From: Sinisalibacter lacisalsi
GTDB taxonomy: Bacteria; Pseudomonadota; Alphaproteobacteria; Rhodobacterales; Rhodobacteraceae
Direction of reading: 5' to 3'
DNA: 64,000 nucleotides
Assembly (NCBI RefSeq): GCF_014640115.1
Contig: NZ_BMGI01000006.1
Location: 1-64,000, forward strand
The notes beneath the pieces were generated by a model that did not search any database, was not told the origin of the DNA, and saw nothing but the letters and a program-made list of their open reading frames with translations. How positions within the stretch are numbered: position 1 is the first letter of the stretch; each line of letters opens with the position of its first letter. Both the position numbers and the translations under genes were made by a program. Of this stretch, positions 35,153 to 43,927 are shown in pieces.

Positions 35153-35551
35153 ATGACCCGCGACATGATGACGATCCGCGAGATGTGCGACACCTTCGGC
35201 GTGACGGCACGGACACTGAGATTCTACGAATCCAAGGAACTTCTTTCCCCCCTGCGCGAGGGCCAGAAACGGCTGTTCACCCGCCGCGACCAGGCCCGGC
35301 TCAAACTCATCCTGCGCGGCAAGCGTTTCGGCTTCCCGCTCGAGGAGATCCGCCAGTTGCTCGATCTCTACGACATCGGCGATCAGCAGCAGACGCAATA
35401 CCGCGCCACGATGGAGCGGGCCCGCCAGCACCTCGCCGATCTCAAGGCCCAGCGCGCCGAGCTCGACGAGGCAATCCGCGATCTTTGCGAACAGATCGAA
35501 TGGGGCGCGCGGATGCTCGCCTCTATGAGCCACGACGACGCCGCCGAATAG
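35153..35551 (+). CDS. MerR-family regulator of the beta-oxidation cluster
   Basis: A 132-residue MerR protein similar in layout to the previous one: [36 protein letters not shown], then a coiled-coil dimerisation region with QIEWG near the end. No cysteine cluster is present. An alternative ATG lies five codons downstream. The gene is 43 bases upstream of an acyl-CoA dehydrogenase, in the same direction, so it probably controls fatty-acid or branched-chain acyl-CoA oxidation and its own expression from the 35074 site. Confidence 0.87.
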   Translation: MTRDMMTIREMCDTFGVTARTLRFYESKELLSPLREGQKRLFTRRDQARLKLILRGKRFGFPLEEIRQLLDLYDIGDQQQTQYRATMERARQHLADLKAQRAELDEAIRDLCEQIEWGARMLASMSHDDAAE

Positions 35552-35594
35552 GCGCCCCTGCCACAGAAGGGCCGAAACGAGGAGGTTACGACCC

Positions 35595-37373
35595 ATGCCG
35601 AGCTATACCCCACCCACCCGCGACATGGCCTTCGTGCTGCACGAGGTGCTGCGCGCCCAGGAGGCCGACATTCCCGGCTACGACGCACTCGATGCCGAAA
35701 CCACCGCCGCGATCCTCGAGGAAGGCGGCAGGTTCGCATCGGAGGTGTTCCAGCCGCTCAACCAGGTCGGCGACCGCGAGGGCTGCCGGCTGGAGAACGG
35801 CGTGGTGCGCACCCCCACGGGCTTTCGCGACGCCTTCGACCAGCTGCGTGACGGCGGCTGGACCACGCTGGACTGCGATGAGGACTACGGCGGGCAAGGC
35901 ATGCCGCACCTGATGGGCACCGCCATGGGCGAGATCTTCGCCGCCTCAAACATGGCGCTCAACATGTATCACGGCCTCACCCACGGCGCCTATTCCGCGA
36001 TCCGGGCGCATGGCACGGAGGCGCAGAAGCGCAAGTGGCTGCCGAAGATGGTCAGCTGCGAATGGACCGGCACGATGAACCTGACCGAGCCGCACGCCGG
36101 CACCGACCTCGGGCTCATGCGCACCAAGGCCGAACCGCAGGAGGATGGCAGCTACAGGATCACCGGCACCAAGATCTTCATCTCGGCGGGCGAGCACGAC
36201 CTTGCCGAGAACATCGTCCACCTCGTGCTGGCCAAGATCCCCGGCGGCCCCGACGGCGTGAAGGGCATCTCGCTGTTCATCGTGCCCAAGGTGCTGGTGA
36301 ACGACGATGGCTCGCTCGGGGCGCGTAATGCGGTGAACGTGGGCAACATCGAGGAGAAGATGGGCATCCACGGCAACGCCACCTGCGTGATGAACTACGA
36401 TGGCGCCACCGGCTACCTGCTGGGCGAGGAACACAAGGGCCTGCGGGCGATGTTCACGATGATGAACGAGGCCCGCCTCGCGGTGGGGGTGCAGGGGCTG
36501 GCGCAGGCCGAAGCCGCCTACCAGAACGCCGTGGCCTATACCCGCGAACGCCTCCAGGGCCGCGCGGTGACGGGGCCGGAAAACCCCGAAGGCCCGGCCG
36601 ACCCGATCATCGTCCACCCCGACGTGCGCCGGGTGCTGATGGAGGGCAAGAGCTTCATCGAGGGCGCGCGCGCGCTCACCTTCTGGGCCGCCGAACTGAT
36701 CGACCGGTCCGAGCGGATGGGCGACGCCGAGGCCGAAGCGCTGGTGAGCCTGCTGATCCCGGTGATCAAGGGCGTGCAGACCGACCGCGGCTTCGAGACC
36801 GCGGTGCAGGCGCAGCAACTCTACGGTGGCCACGGCTACATCGAGGAACACGGCATGAGCCAGTTCGCCCGCGACGCCAGGATCGCGATGATCTACGAGG
36901 GCGCCAACGGCATCCAGGCGCTCGACCTGGTCGGGCGCAAGCTCGCGGCCGATGGCGGCAGGCCGATGATGGCCTTCTTCGAGATGGTGAAAGGCTTCAT
37001 CAAGGAAAACGAAAGCGACGACGCGCTGAACGCCGAGTTCCTCGAACCGTTGAAATCCGCCTCGAAAGACCTCCAGGCGGCGGCGACCTACTTCCTGCAA
37101 TCGGGCATGAAAGCCCCCAACAACGCCCTCGCCGGCGCCTATGACTTCATGCACCTCTTCGGCCACGTGGCGATCGGGCTGATGTGGGCGAAGATGGCGA
37201 AGGCGGCGAGGGCGGCCCTAGACGAGGGCCGCGGCGATCCCGCCTTCTACGAAACCAAGCTCGCCACCGGCCGTTTCTACATGGCCCGCCGCCTGCCCGA
37301 AACCGGCGCCCTGCGCGCCCGGATCGAGAGCGGGGCCGAGCCGGTGATGGCGCTGGCGGCGGAGGCGTTCTGA
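35595..37373 (+). CDS. Acyl-CoA dehydrogenase with additional C-terminal domain
   Basis: A 592-residue FAD enzyme, longer than the usual 380. It has [25 protein letters not shown], and [35 protein letters not shown], with the Glu of YEG as catalytic base. The extra 100 residues at the C-terminus are the ACAD_C domain. This architecture is shared by long-chain enzymes and by the methylmercaptopropionyl-CoA dehydrogenase DmdC of marine relatives, so DMSP degradation is possible but not shown here. It is followed at once by a 70-residue protein gene (TGATG overlap). Confidence 0.9.
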   Translation: MPSYTPPTRDMAFVLHEVLRAQEADIPGYDALDAETTAAILEEGGRFASEVFQPLNQVGDREGCRLENGVVRTPTGFRDAFDQLRDGGWTTLDCDEDYGGQGMPHLMGTAMGEIFAASNMALNMYHGLTHGAYSAIRAHGTEAQKRKWLPKMVSCEWTGTMNLTEPHAGTDLGLMRTKAEPQEDGSYRITGTKIFISAGEHDLAENIVHLVLAKIPGGPDGVKGISLFIVPKVLVNDDGSLGARNAVNVGNIEEKMGIHGNATCVMNYDGATGYLLGEEHKGLRAMFTMMNEARLAVGVQGLAQAEAAYQNAVAYTRERLQGRAVTGPENPEGPADPIIVHPDVRRVLMEGKSFIEGARALTFWAAELIDRSERMGDAEAEALVSLLIPVIKGVQTDRGFETAVQAQQLYGGHGYIEEHGMSQFARDARIAMIYEGANGIQALDLVGRKLAADGGRPMMAFFEMVKGFIKENESDDALNAEFLEPLKSASKDLQAAATYFLQSGMKAPNNALAGAYDFMHLFGHVAIGLMWAKMAKAARAALDEGRGDPAFYETKLATGRFYMARRLPETGALRARIESGAEPVMALAAEAF

Positions 37374-37585
37374 TGCCCAAGCGTTTCCGCCTCACCCGCC
37401 GCTTCCAGGTCGGCATGACCGAGGACGGCTACCGCCGGCTGAAACGGTTCGCGCAGGAAGCCGGCCTCGACGAAGGGGAAGCCCTGTCCTTCCTGTTCGA
37501 GCATTTCGACAGCGTGATGGACGAGGAGAAACTCACCCACCGGCTGAGATTGTTCAACACCGAGCTGGAGGCGCGGAAACGGTGA
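37373..37585 (+). CDS. Small basic protein in the beta-oxidation operon
   Basis: A 70-residue protein starting in the stop codon of the acyl-CoA dehydrogenase gene (TGATG). It is basic at the N-terminus ([15 protein letters not shown]), followed by predicted helices RRLKRFAQEAGLDEGEALSFLFEHFDSVMDEEKLTHRLRLF. The pattern recalls small helical proteins of the ribbon-helix-helix type but no family is recognised. Coupling implies a role with the dehydrogenase, perhaps as a regulator or partner. Confidence 0.65.
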   Translation: MPKRFRLTRRFQVGMTEDGYRRLKRFAQEAGLDEGEALSFLFEHFDSVMDEEKLTHRLRLFNTELEARKR

Positions 37586-37611
37586 GGCCATGCCGGGCGG
37601 ATATCTCCGGA

Positions 37612-37664
37612 GCGGGGGTTTCACACCCCCGCACCCCCGTGAGGTATTTTCGCCAGGATGAAGG
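37612..37664 (+). repeat. Intergenic hairpin + core module, copy 3
   Basis: On the plus strand GCGGGGGT/ACCCCCGC (37612-37632) is followed by ACCCCCGT and the core GAGGTATTTTCGCCAGGATG plus AAGG (37641-37664). It lies 26 bases after the small protein gene and faces copy 4 in inverted orientation. It may end transcription from the dehydrogenase operon. Confidence 0.8.
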
Positions 37665-37780
37665 GGCGAGGGCAGATCCACCCCGGCACGCGCACTGTGC
37701 CAATCCAGTCCACGCGCGCCGGGGCTTCACCCTGGGCGGTCATCGGCTCCTCAGCCTGTCCCGCACCTCCAAGCATGGCA

Positions 37781-37794
37781 CGTTAACCTTAACG
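37781..37794. promoter_or_regulatory. CGTTAA-CC-TTAACG palindrome
   Basis: A 14-base A/T-rich inverted repeat in the 327-base gap between the 70-residue protein gene and the thiolase gene. It is flanked by copies 3 and 4 of the intergenic module. TTAACC resembles CtrA half-sites but the spacing does not fit TTAA-N7-TTAA. It is a possible promoter or operator, and the rest of this gap shows no gene. Confidence 0.35.
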
Positions 37795-37817
37795 CCGGGT
37801 AAATGGGCACCCATGCC

Positions 37818-37869
37818 CCTTCATCCTGGCTGAAATACCTCGGGGGGTCCGGGGGGCAGCGCCCCCCGG
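37818..37869 (-). repeat. Intergenic hairpin + core module, copy 4
   Basis: On the minus strand the stem CCGGGGGGC/GCCCCCCGG with loop GCT (37869-37849) is followed by ACCCCCC and the core GAGGTATTTCAGCCAGGATG plus AAGG (37841-37818). It is an inverted partner of copy 3, with 153 bases between the two cores. It precedes the thiolase gene, which runs the opposite way, so here the core does not supply a ribosome-binding site. Confidence 0.8.
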
Positions 37870-37912
37870 CCTTGCCCGCCGGAGCACCCGGCACGAGACG
37901 AAAGGGAGAGAC

Positions 37913-39118
37913 ATGACAGACGCCTATATCTACGACGCCCTGCGAACACCCCGCGGCAAGGGCAAGCCGGACGGCACGCTGCACCAGGTGCCCGCCGTGC
38001 GGCTCTCGGCGCTGGTGCTCAACGAACTGGCCCGACGCAACCAGCTCGAGGGCCATGCCGTCGAAGACGTGATCTGGGGCAACGTCACGCAGGTCGGCGA
38101 GCAAGGCGCCTGCCTTGCCCGCGCCGCAGTGCTCTACTCCGATCTCGACGAGCGCATCCCGGGTGTGAGCATCAACCGCTTCTGCGCCTCCGGCCTCGAG
38201 GCGGTGAACATGGCGGCCAACCAGATCAGGGGCGGCGCGGGCGAGGCCTTCATCGCCGGCGGGGTGGAAAGCATGAGCCGGGTGCCGATGGGCTCGGACG
38301 GCGGCGCCATCGCGGCCGACCCGTTCCTCGCGATGAAATCCTATTTCGTGCCGCAGGGCATCTCGGCCGACATCATCGCCACGACCTTCGGCTTCTCGCG
38401 CGAAGATGCCGACGCCCTCGCCGTGGAAAGCCAGCGCCGCGCGAAGGTGGCCACCGAGGAGGGGCGCTTCAAATCCCAGATCCCGGTGACCGACATCAAC
38501 GGGCTGCCGATCCTCGAACACGACGAAATGATCCGCGAAACCAGCGCCGAAACGCTCGCCGCGCTCAACCCCAGCTTCAAGCAGATGGGCGAGGTCATGC
38601 CCGGGTTCGACCAGGTCGCGCTGATGAAATACCCCGAGCTCGAGCGCGTCGAGCACATCCACCACGCGGGCAATTCCTCCGGCATCGCCGATGGCGCGGC
38701 GGCCGTGCTGGTGGGCTCGAAGGCCTTCGGCGAGCGCCACGGGCTGAAGCCCCGCGCCCGCGTCGTCGCCACCAGCCGGGTCGGCACCGATCCCACGATC
38801 ATGCTCACCGGCCCGGTGCCCGCCACCGAACGGGTCTTGGCCGCCGCGGGAATGCAGTTTTCCGATATCGATCTCTTCGAGGTCAACGAGGCCTTCGCCT
38901 CGGTGGTCTTGCGCTTCCTGACCCATTTCAACGCCGACACCGCAAAGGTGAACGTCAACGGCGGCGCCATCGCGATGGGCCATCCGCTCGGGGCCACCGG
39001 CGCGATCATCCTGTCGACGCTGCTCGACGAGATGGAGCGCACCGACCGCGAAACCGGCCTTGCCACGCTCTGCATCGGCTCGGGCATGGGCGCGGCCACG
39101 ATCATCGAACGCGTGTGA
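37913..39118 (+). CDS. fadA: Acetyl-CoA C-acyltransferase (thiolase)
   Basis: A 401-residue thiolase. The acyl-accepting Cys lies in SINRFCASGLEAVNMAANQI (near residue 90), and the second-half motifs NEAFAS, NGGAIAMGHPLGATGA and LCIGSGMGAA carry the His and Cys of the active site. It cleaves 3-ketoacyl-CoA to acetyl-CoA. ATG at 37913 follows AAGGGAGAGAC. It is 12 bases upstream of the FadB/FadJ-type gene, together forming the trifunctional beta-oxidation enzyme. Confidence 0.92.
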   Translation: MTDAYIYDALRTPRGKGKPDGTLHQVPAVRLSALVLNELARRNQLEGHAVEDVIWGNVTQVGEQGACLARAAVLYSDLDERIPGVSINRFCASGLEAVNMAANQIRGGAGEAFIAGGVESMSRVPMGSDGGAIAADPFLAMKSYFVPQGISADIIATTFGFSREDADALAVESQRRAKVATEEGRFKSQIPVTDINGLPILEHDEMIRETSAETLAALNPSFKQMGEVMPGFDQVALMKYPELERVEHIHHAGNSSGIADGAAAVLVGSKAFGERHGLKPRARVVATSRVGTDPTIMLTGPVPATERVLAAAGMQFSDIDLFEVNEAFASVVLRFLTHFNADTAKVNVNGGAIAMGHPLGATGAIILSTLLDEMERTDRETGLATLCIGSGMGAATIIERV

Positions 39119-39130
39119 GGAGGACGAACC

Positions 39131-41329
39131 ATGGCTGATTTCACACTGAAAACCGGCACGGACGGCGTTGCCGTCATCACCTGGGATTGCCCGGGCAAGA
39201 GCATGAACGTGATGTCCTTCGAGGGCCTCGCCGAGCTTGACGCCTGCATCGACGAAGTGCTTTCCGACGACAGCATCAAGGGTGCCGTCATCACCTCCGG
39301 GAAAGACAGCTTCGCTGGCGGCATGGACCTCAACATCCTCGCCTCCTTGCGCGACGCCATCGAGGGCGATCCGGCCAAGGGCGTGTTCGAGGGGGTGATG
39401 CGGATGCACGGCATCCTGCGCAAGATCGAGCGCGCGGGCATGGACGCCAAGAGCCACAAGGGCGGCAAGCCCATCGTGGCGGCGCTGCCCGGCACGGCGA
39501 TGGGGATCGGCTACGAGTTGCCGCTCGCATGCCACCGCATCTTCGCCGCCGAAACAAAGGCCAAGATCGGCCTGCCCGAGATCATGGTCGGCCTCTTCCC
39601 CGGCGCGGGCGGCACCACGCGGCTGGTGCGCAAGCTGGGCGCGATGGCCGCCGCGCCCTACCTGCTCGAAGGCAAGACCCTTGCGCCTGCCAAGGCCAAG
39701 GCGGCGGGGCTGGTCGACGAGGTGGTCGCGCCCGGGGAGCTTCTGGCCAAGGCCAAGGACTGGGTGCTGAACGCCAGTGACGCGGACCTTCTCAAGCCGT
39801 GGGACGCGAAGGGCTACAAGATGCCCGGCGGCGCGCCCTACACGCCCGCCGGTTTCCCCACTTTCATGGGGGCGGCGGTGATGGTGCATGGCAAGACCAA
39901 GGGGGTCTACCCCGCCGCCCGGGCGCTGCTCTCGGCGGTTTACGAGGGCGCGCTGGTGAGCTTTGACGAGGCGCTCAAGATCGAGGCGCGCTGGTTCACC
40001 AAGATCGTGCTCGATCCCACCTCGGGCGCGATGATCCGCTCGCTCTTTCTAAACAAGGGCGCGCTCGAGAAGGGCGCGGTGCGGCCAGAGGGGGTGGAGG
40101 ATCAGCGGGTGCGCAAAGTGGGCGTGCTCGGCGCAGGCATGATGGGCGCAGGGATCGCGCTGGTTTCGGCCATGGCGGGCATCGAGGTTGTGCTGATCGA
40201 CGCCAGACAAGAGGCCGCCGACAAGGGCAAGGCCTATGCCGAAAGCTACATGGACAAGGGCATTTCGCGCGGCAAGGCGACGGCTCAGAAGAAGGAAGCC
40301 ACGCTCGCCCTCATCACCGCCACCACCGATTACGCCGCGCTCGAAGGCTGCGACCTCGTGATCGAGGCGGTGTTCGAGGATCCCGGCGTGAAGGCCGAGG
40401 TCACGGCGAAGGCCGAGGTGGTGCTGGGCGAAGACGCGATCTTCGCCACCAACACCTCGACCCTGCCGATCAGCGATCTGGCCAAGGCCAGCGCCCGGCC
40501 CGGGCAGTTCATCGGCATCCACTTCTTCTCGCCGGTCGAGAAGATGAACCTTGTCGAGATCATCCGCGGGCGCGAGACCGGCGACCGCGCGGTGGCCAAG
40601 GCGCTCGACTACGTGCGCCAGATCCGCAAGACACCGATCGTGGTGAACGATGCGCGCTTCTTCTACGCCAACCGCTGCATCCTGCCCTACATCAACGAGG
40701 GCATCCGCATGGTGGGCGAAGGGGTCGCGCCGTGGATGGTGGAGCATTCGGCCGAGCTTCTGGGCTTCCCGGTGGGGCCGCTGCAGCTCACCGACGAGGT
40801 TTCCATCGACCTCGGGGTGAAGATCGCGAAGGCCACCAAGGCGGCGATGGGCGAGGCCTACCCAGATGCAGACGTGGACGACGTGGTGTTCTGGCTCGCC
40901 GATCAGGGCCGGATGGGCCGCAAGGCGGGTGCGGGCTTCTACGCCTATGACGACAAGGGCAAGCGGCAAGGGATCTGGCCGGGGCTGGTGGAGAAGTTCC
41001 CGCTCGCCGAAGACCAGCCCGAGCTTGTGCAGGTGCAGCACCGGCTGATGATGGCGCAGGTGCTCGAAGCGGTGCGCGCGCTCGAAGAGGGCGTGCTCAC
41101 CGATATCCGCGAGGGCGACGTGGGCGCGATCCTCGGCTGGGGCTTCGCGCCGTGGTCGGGCGGGCCGTTCTCCTGGCTCGATATGATCGGCGCGGGCAAG
41201 GCGGTGGAGATCTGCGATCGCCTGGAGGCCGCCCACGGCCCCCGCTTCGCCGCGCCGAAGCTCCTGCGCGAAATGGCCGAGGCGGGCGAGCGGTTCTACA
41301 CCCGGTTCGACCCGGCCCGCGCGGCCTGA
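39131..41329 (+). CDS. Fatty-acid oxidation multifunctional enzyme (enoyl-CoA hydratase / 3-hydroxyacyl-CoA dehydrogenase)
   Basis: A 732-residue fusion of FadB/FadJ type. The N-terminal crotonase domain has SGKDSFAGGMDLN, GTAMGIGYELPLAC and ETKAKIGLPEIMVGLFPGAGGT, with the catalytic glutamates. From about residue 330 an NAD-binding 3-hydroxyacyl-CoA dehydrogenase starts with VGVLGAGMMGAGIA, followed by FGIHFFSPVEKMNLVEII-like sequence and the C-terminal helical domain repeats. It catalyses the middle two steps of beta-oxidation. A strong hairpin follows. Confidence 0.93.
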   Translation: MADFTLKTGTDGVAVITWDCPGKSMNVMSFEGLAELDACIDEVLSDDSIKGAVITSGKDSFAGGMDLNILASLRDAIEGDPAKGVFEGVMRMHGILRKIERAGMDAKSHKGGKPIVAALPGTAMGIGYELPLACHRIFAAETKAKIGLPEIMVGLFPGAGGTTRLVRKLGAMAAAPYLLEGKTLAPAKAKAAGLVDEVVAPGELLAKAKDWVLNASDADLLKPWDAKGYKMPGGAPYTPAGFPTFMGAAVMVHGKTKGVYPAARALLSAVYEGALVSFDEALKIEARWFTKIVLDPTSGAMIRSLFLNKGALEKGAVRPEGVEDQRVRKVGVLGAGMMGAGIALVSAMAGIEVVLIDARQEAADKGKAYAESYMDKGISRGKATAQKKEATLALITATTDYAALEGCDLVIEAVFEDPGVKAEVTAKAEVVLGEDAIFATNTSTLPISDLAKASARPGQFIGIHFFSPVEKMNLVEIIRGRETGDRAVAKALDYVRQIRKTPIVVNDARFFYANRCILPYINEGIRMVGEGVAPWMVEHSAELLGFPVGPLQLTDEVSIDLGVKIAKATKAAMGEAYPDADVDDVVFWLADQGRMGRKAGAGFYAYDDKGKRQGIWPGLVEKFPLAEDQPELVQVQHRLMMAQVLEAVRALEEGVLTDIREGDVGAILGWGFAPWSGGPFSWLDMIGAGKAVEICDRLEAAHGPRFAAPKLLREMAEAGERFYTRFDPARAA

Positions 41330-41343
41330 CGCGGCACGACGCC

Positions 41344-41370
41344 AACCGGCGCGCATCACGCGCGCCGGTT
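41344..41370 (+). terminator. Terminator of the beta-oxidation operon
   Basis: AACCGGCGCGC and GCGCGCCGGTT form an 11-base-pair perfect stem with loop ATCAC, 14 bases after the stop of the multifunctional enzyme gene. A T-rich stretch (TTGCTTTTTC) follows about 10 bases later. Confidence 0.7.
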
Positions 41371-41414
41371 CACCCACCCTTGCTTTTTCAGGCCGGATGC
41401 TGTCAGAACGAAGC

Positions 41415-42077
41415 ATGAACGCCTATAGCTTCACCCTCTGCGGCGCGTCGCTCGCGCTTCTGCCCTCCGGCGCGCTGTTCTGGGGCGACGAAGGGCTGCT
41501 CTGCGTCTCCGATCTGCACCTTGGCCGCTCGGAGCGGTTCGCGCGCAATGCGGGCGCCCTTTTGCCGCCTTACGAGACGCGCGACACCCTCACCCGGCTG
41601 GAGGCCGATATCGAGGCCACCGGCGCCAACTGCATAGTCTGCCTTGGCGATTCCTTCGACGATGCCGCCGCTGCGAAGGGGCTCGACGCGGAGGCGCGCA
41701 ACTGGCTCACCCGGCTGATGGCGGGGCGTGACTGGGTCTGGATCGAGGGCAACCACGATCCCGGCCCGCTCGACCTCGGCGGCACCCACCGCGCCGAGTT
41801 GCACCGCGGCCTCCTCACCTTCCGGCACATCGCCGAGCCGGGAGCATTGGGCGAGATCTCGGGGCACTACCACCCCAAGGCGCGGCTCTCGGCAGGCGGG
41901 CGCGGCGGGGCGCGCCCCTGCCTGCTGGTCGACCACGCGCGCGCGATCCTGCCCGCCTACGGCACCTATACCGGCGGGTTGCGCAGCGACGATGCCGTGC
42001 TTGCCACCTTGATGGGCCCGGGCGCGCTCGCGGTGCTCATCGGCCCGGTGCCGCGCCCGATCCCGATGCCACGCTGA
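41415..42077 (+). CDS. pdeM: Ligase-associated DNA damage response phosphoesterase PdeM
   Basis: A 220-residue calcineurin-like phosphoesterase. Metal motifs are VSDLHLGRSER, CLGDSFDD, WIEGNHDPG and GHYHPK. Length and the FRHIAEPGALGEISGHYHPKARL segment match PdeM, usually encoded beside the Lhr-type helicase and a DNA ligase. Neither is in this window, so it is displaced from its usual partners. ATG at 41415 (MNAYSF) is preferred over an in-frame ATG at 41397, but neither has a strong binding site. Confidence 0.85.
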   Translation: MNAYSFTLCGASLALLPSGALFWGDEGLLCVSDLHLGRSERFARNAGALLPPYETRDTLTRLEADIEATGANCIVCLGDSFDDAAAAKGLDAEARNWLTRLMAGRDWVWIEGNHDPGPLDLGGTHRAELHRGLLTFRHIAEPGALGEISGHYHPKARLSAGGRGGARPCLLVDHARAILPAYGTYTGGLRSDDAVLATLMGPGALAVLIGPVPRPIPMPR

Positions 42078-42139
42078 ACGCTGCGTCAGTCTTGCCCCAA
42101 GGCCCGGCCACGGCCATCCTTCGCCAAAGGGAGAAATCC

Positions 42140-42931
42140 ATGACCGACCGTGTCACCATCACCCGCGACGGGCCTGTCGCCACCGTGGCCCTGAACCGGC
42201 CCGACAAGCTCAACGCGCTTGATATTCCGCTGATCGAGGCGCTGGTGCAGGCGGGCGAAAGCCTCGCGCGCGAACCCGCCATCCGCGCCGTCGTGCTCAC
42301 CGGGGCGGGTGTGAGCTTCTGCGCCGGGCTCGATACCGCCGCCATGCCCGAGATCGCCCGCCTTGCGCGCGAGGTTGGATTCATGACCCGCAGCCACGGC
42401 GCCTCGAACCTGTTCCAGGCCGCGGCGATGGTCTGGGCAGACCTGCCCCAGCCGGTGATCGCGGCGGTGCGGGGGCATGCCTTCGGCGGCGGTTTCCAGG
42501 TGATGCTCGGCGCCGATATCCGCATCGCCGCCCCCGATACCCGCTTCGCGGTGATGGAGACACGCTGGGGCCTCGTGCCCGACATGGGCGGCATGGTGCT
42601 GATGCCCCGTCTCGCCCGGTCCGACGTGATCCGGCGGCTGACCTACACGGCCGAGATATTCGGCGCCGACAGCGCGCTCGACTGGGGCTTCGTCACGGAA
42701 CTGGCGGATGACCCGCGCGCCCGCGCCACAGCTCTGGCCGGGGAGATCGCCACGCGTTCGCCCGACGCGGTGCGCGCCGCCAAGCGGCTGATCGGGGAGA
42801 CGGCGCTGATGCCCGCCGCCGATGCGCTGCTCGCCGAGAGCGCCGCGCAGGAGGCGCTGGTGGGCCAGCCCAACCAGGTCGAGGCGGTGATGGCGGGGCT
42901 TGAAAAGCGCCCACCGAAGTTCACCGACTGA
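42140..42931 (+). CDS. Enoyl-CoA hydratase/isomerase family protein (crotonase)
   Basis: A 263-residue crotonase. The oxyanion-hole segments are GVSFCAGLDTAAM and GHAFGGGFQVMLGADIRIA. The position of the hydratase glutamate is in METRWGLVPDMGG, which differs from the E-x-x-x-G-x-x-P pattern of classical hydratases, so the specific reaction (hydratase, isomerase or hydrolase) is uncertain. ATG at 42140 follows AAAGGGAGAAATCC. It ends before a bidirectional terminator shared with folD. Confidence 0.85.
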   Translation: MTDRVTITRDGPVATVALNRPDKLNALDIPLIEALVQAGESLAREPAIRAVVLTGAGVSFCAGLDTAAMPEIARLAREVGFMTRSHGASNLFQAAAMVWADLPQPVIAAVRGHAFGGGFQVMLGADIRIAAPDTRFAVMETRWGLVPDMGGMVLMPRLARSDVIRRLTYTAEIFGADSALDWGFVTELADDPRARATALAGEIATRSPDAVRAAKRLIGETALMPAADALLAESAAQEALVGQPNQVEAVMAGLEKRPPKFTD

Positions 42932-42966
42932 CCACGCTGGCTTTCAGATTTCCGACATTCCAATGC

Positions 42967-42998
42967 AAAAGGGCGGGCCATTGCGCCGCCCTTCTTTA
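42967..42998. terminator. Bidirectional terminator (crotonase / folD)
   Basis: AAGGGCGG and CCGCCCTT (42969-42993) form an 8-base-pair stem between convergent genes. An A run precedes and CTTTACCTTTT follows, so it can work in both directions. Confidence 0.8.
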
Positions 42999-43017
42999 CC
43001 TTTTCCTGCAATCGCGC

Positions 43018-43917
43018 TCAGGCGGTCAGCCCCTCGGGCTCGGCCAGCCCATGCGCGCGGCAGGTGGCCGTGAGGGTGTTGGCGAGCAGGCAAGCGATGG
43101 TCATCGGCCCCACTCCGCCCGGCACCGGGGTGATCGCGCCCGCGACCTCGGCCGCGCTCTCGAACTCCACGTCGCCCACGAGACGGCCCTTGCCGCCCTC
43201 CTCCGCCGGCGGCAGCCGGTTGATGCCAACGTCGATCACCGTGGCGCCGGGCTTGATCCAGTCGCCCGTCACCATCTCCGCCCGGCCCACGGCGGCAACG
43301 ACGATGTCCGCGCCGCGCACCACCGCCTCGATATCGCGGGTGCGCGAATGCGCCACCGTCACCGTACAGCTGTCGCGCAGCAGCAGTTGCGCCATCGGCT
43401 TGCCGACGATGTTCGACCGCCCGATCACCACCGCGTTCAGCCCCGAAAGGCTGCCGTGGTGCTCGCGCAGCAGCATGAGGCAACCGAGCGGCGTGCAGGG
43501 CACCATTGCCTTCTGCCCGGTCGCCAGCAGGCCCACGTTGGAGATGTGGAAGCCGTCCACGTCCTTCGCCGGGTCGATCGCGTTGATCACGAGGTCTTCG
43601 TTCAGGTGCCCGGGCAGCGGCAGTTGCACGAGGATGCCGTTCACCGCGGGATCGGCGTTCAACCGGTCGATCAGTGCCAGCAGATCGGCCTCAGAGGTGT
43701 CGGCGGGCAGCTTGTGCTCATAGGAGTTCATCCCCGACTCGATGGTCTGCCGCCCCTTGGAACGCACGTAAACCTCGCTCGCCGGGTCTTCACCCACCAG
43801 CACCACCGCGAGACCCGGGGTGATCCCGTTTTCTTCCTTCAGCCGCGCCACGTGCTCGCCCACCCGGCCCCGCACCTCGGCCGCGAAGGCCTTTCCGTCG
43901 ATGATTGTCGCCGTCAT
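43018..43917 (-). CDS. folD: Methylenetetrahydrofolate dehydrogenase / methenyltetrahydrofolate cyclohydrolase, canonical FolD
   Basis: A 299-residue bifunctional enzyme that interconverts methylene-, methenyl- and 10-formyl-tetrahydrofolate with NADP. The catalytic Tyr50-x-x-x-Lys54 is intact in [11 protein letters not shown]. The QLPLP substrate motif, KDVDGFH, the NADP motif [11 protein letters not shown] and GGVGPMT are all canonical. It sits 10 bases after a second, divergent folD and its ribosome-binding site (GAGGAGGGC) directly follows that gene. Start MTATIIDGK at 43917 is chosen for similarity to the family. Confidence 0.94.
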   Translation of the reverse strand: MTATIIDGKAFAAEVRGRVGEHVARLKEENGITPGLAVVLVGEDPASEVYVRSKGRQTIESGMNSYEHKLPADTSEADLLALIDRLNADPAVNGILVQLPLPGHLNEDLVINAIDPAKDVDGFHISNVGLLATGQKAMVPCTPLGCLMLLREHHGSLSGLNAVVIGRSNIVGKPMAQLLLRDSCTVTVAHSRTRDIEAVVRGADIVVAAVGRAEMVTGDWIKPGATVIDVGINRLPPAEEGGKGRLVGDVEFESAAEVAGAITPVPGGVGPMTIACLLANTLTATCRAHGLAEPEGLTA

Positions 43918-43927
43918 GGCGCCCTCC

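Noticed and set aside
37373-37585. Antitoxin of a toxin-antitoxin pair
   Set aside because: No partner gene follows, and the overlap is with a metabolic enzyme gene.
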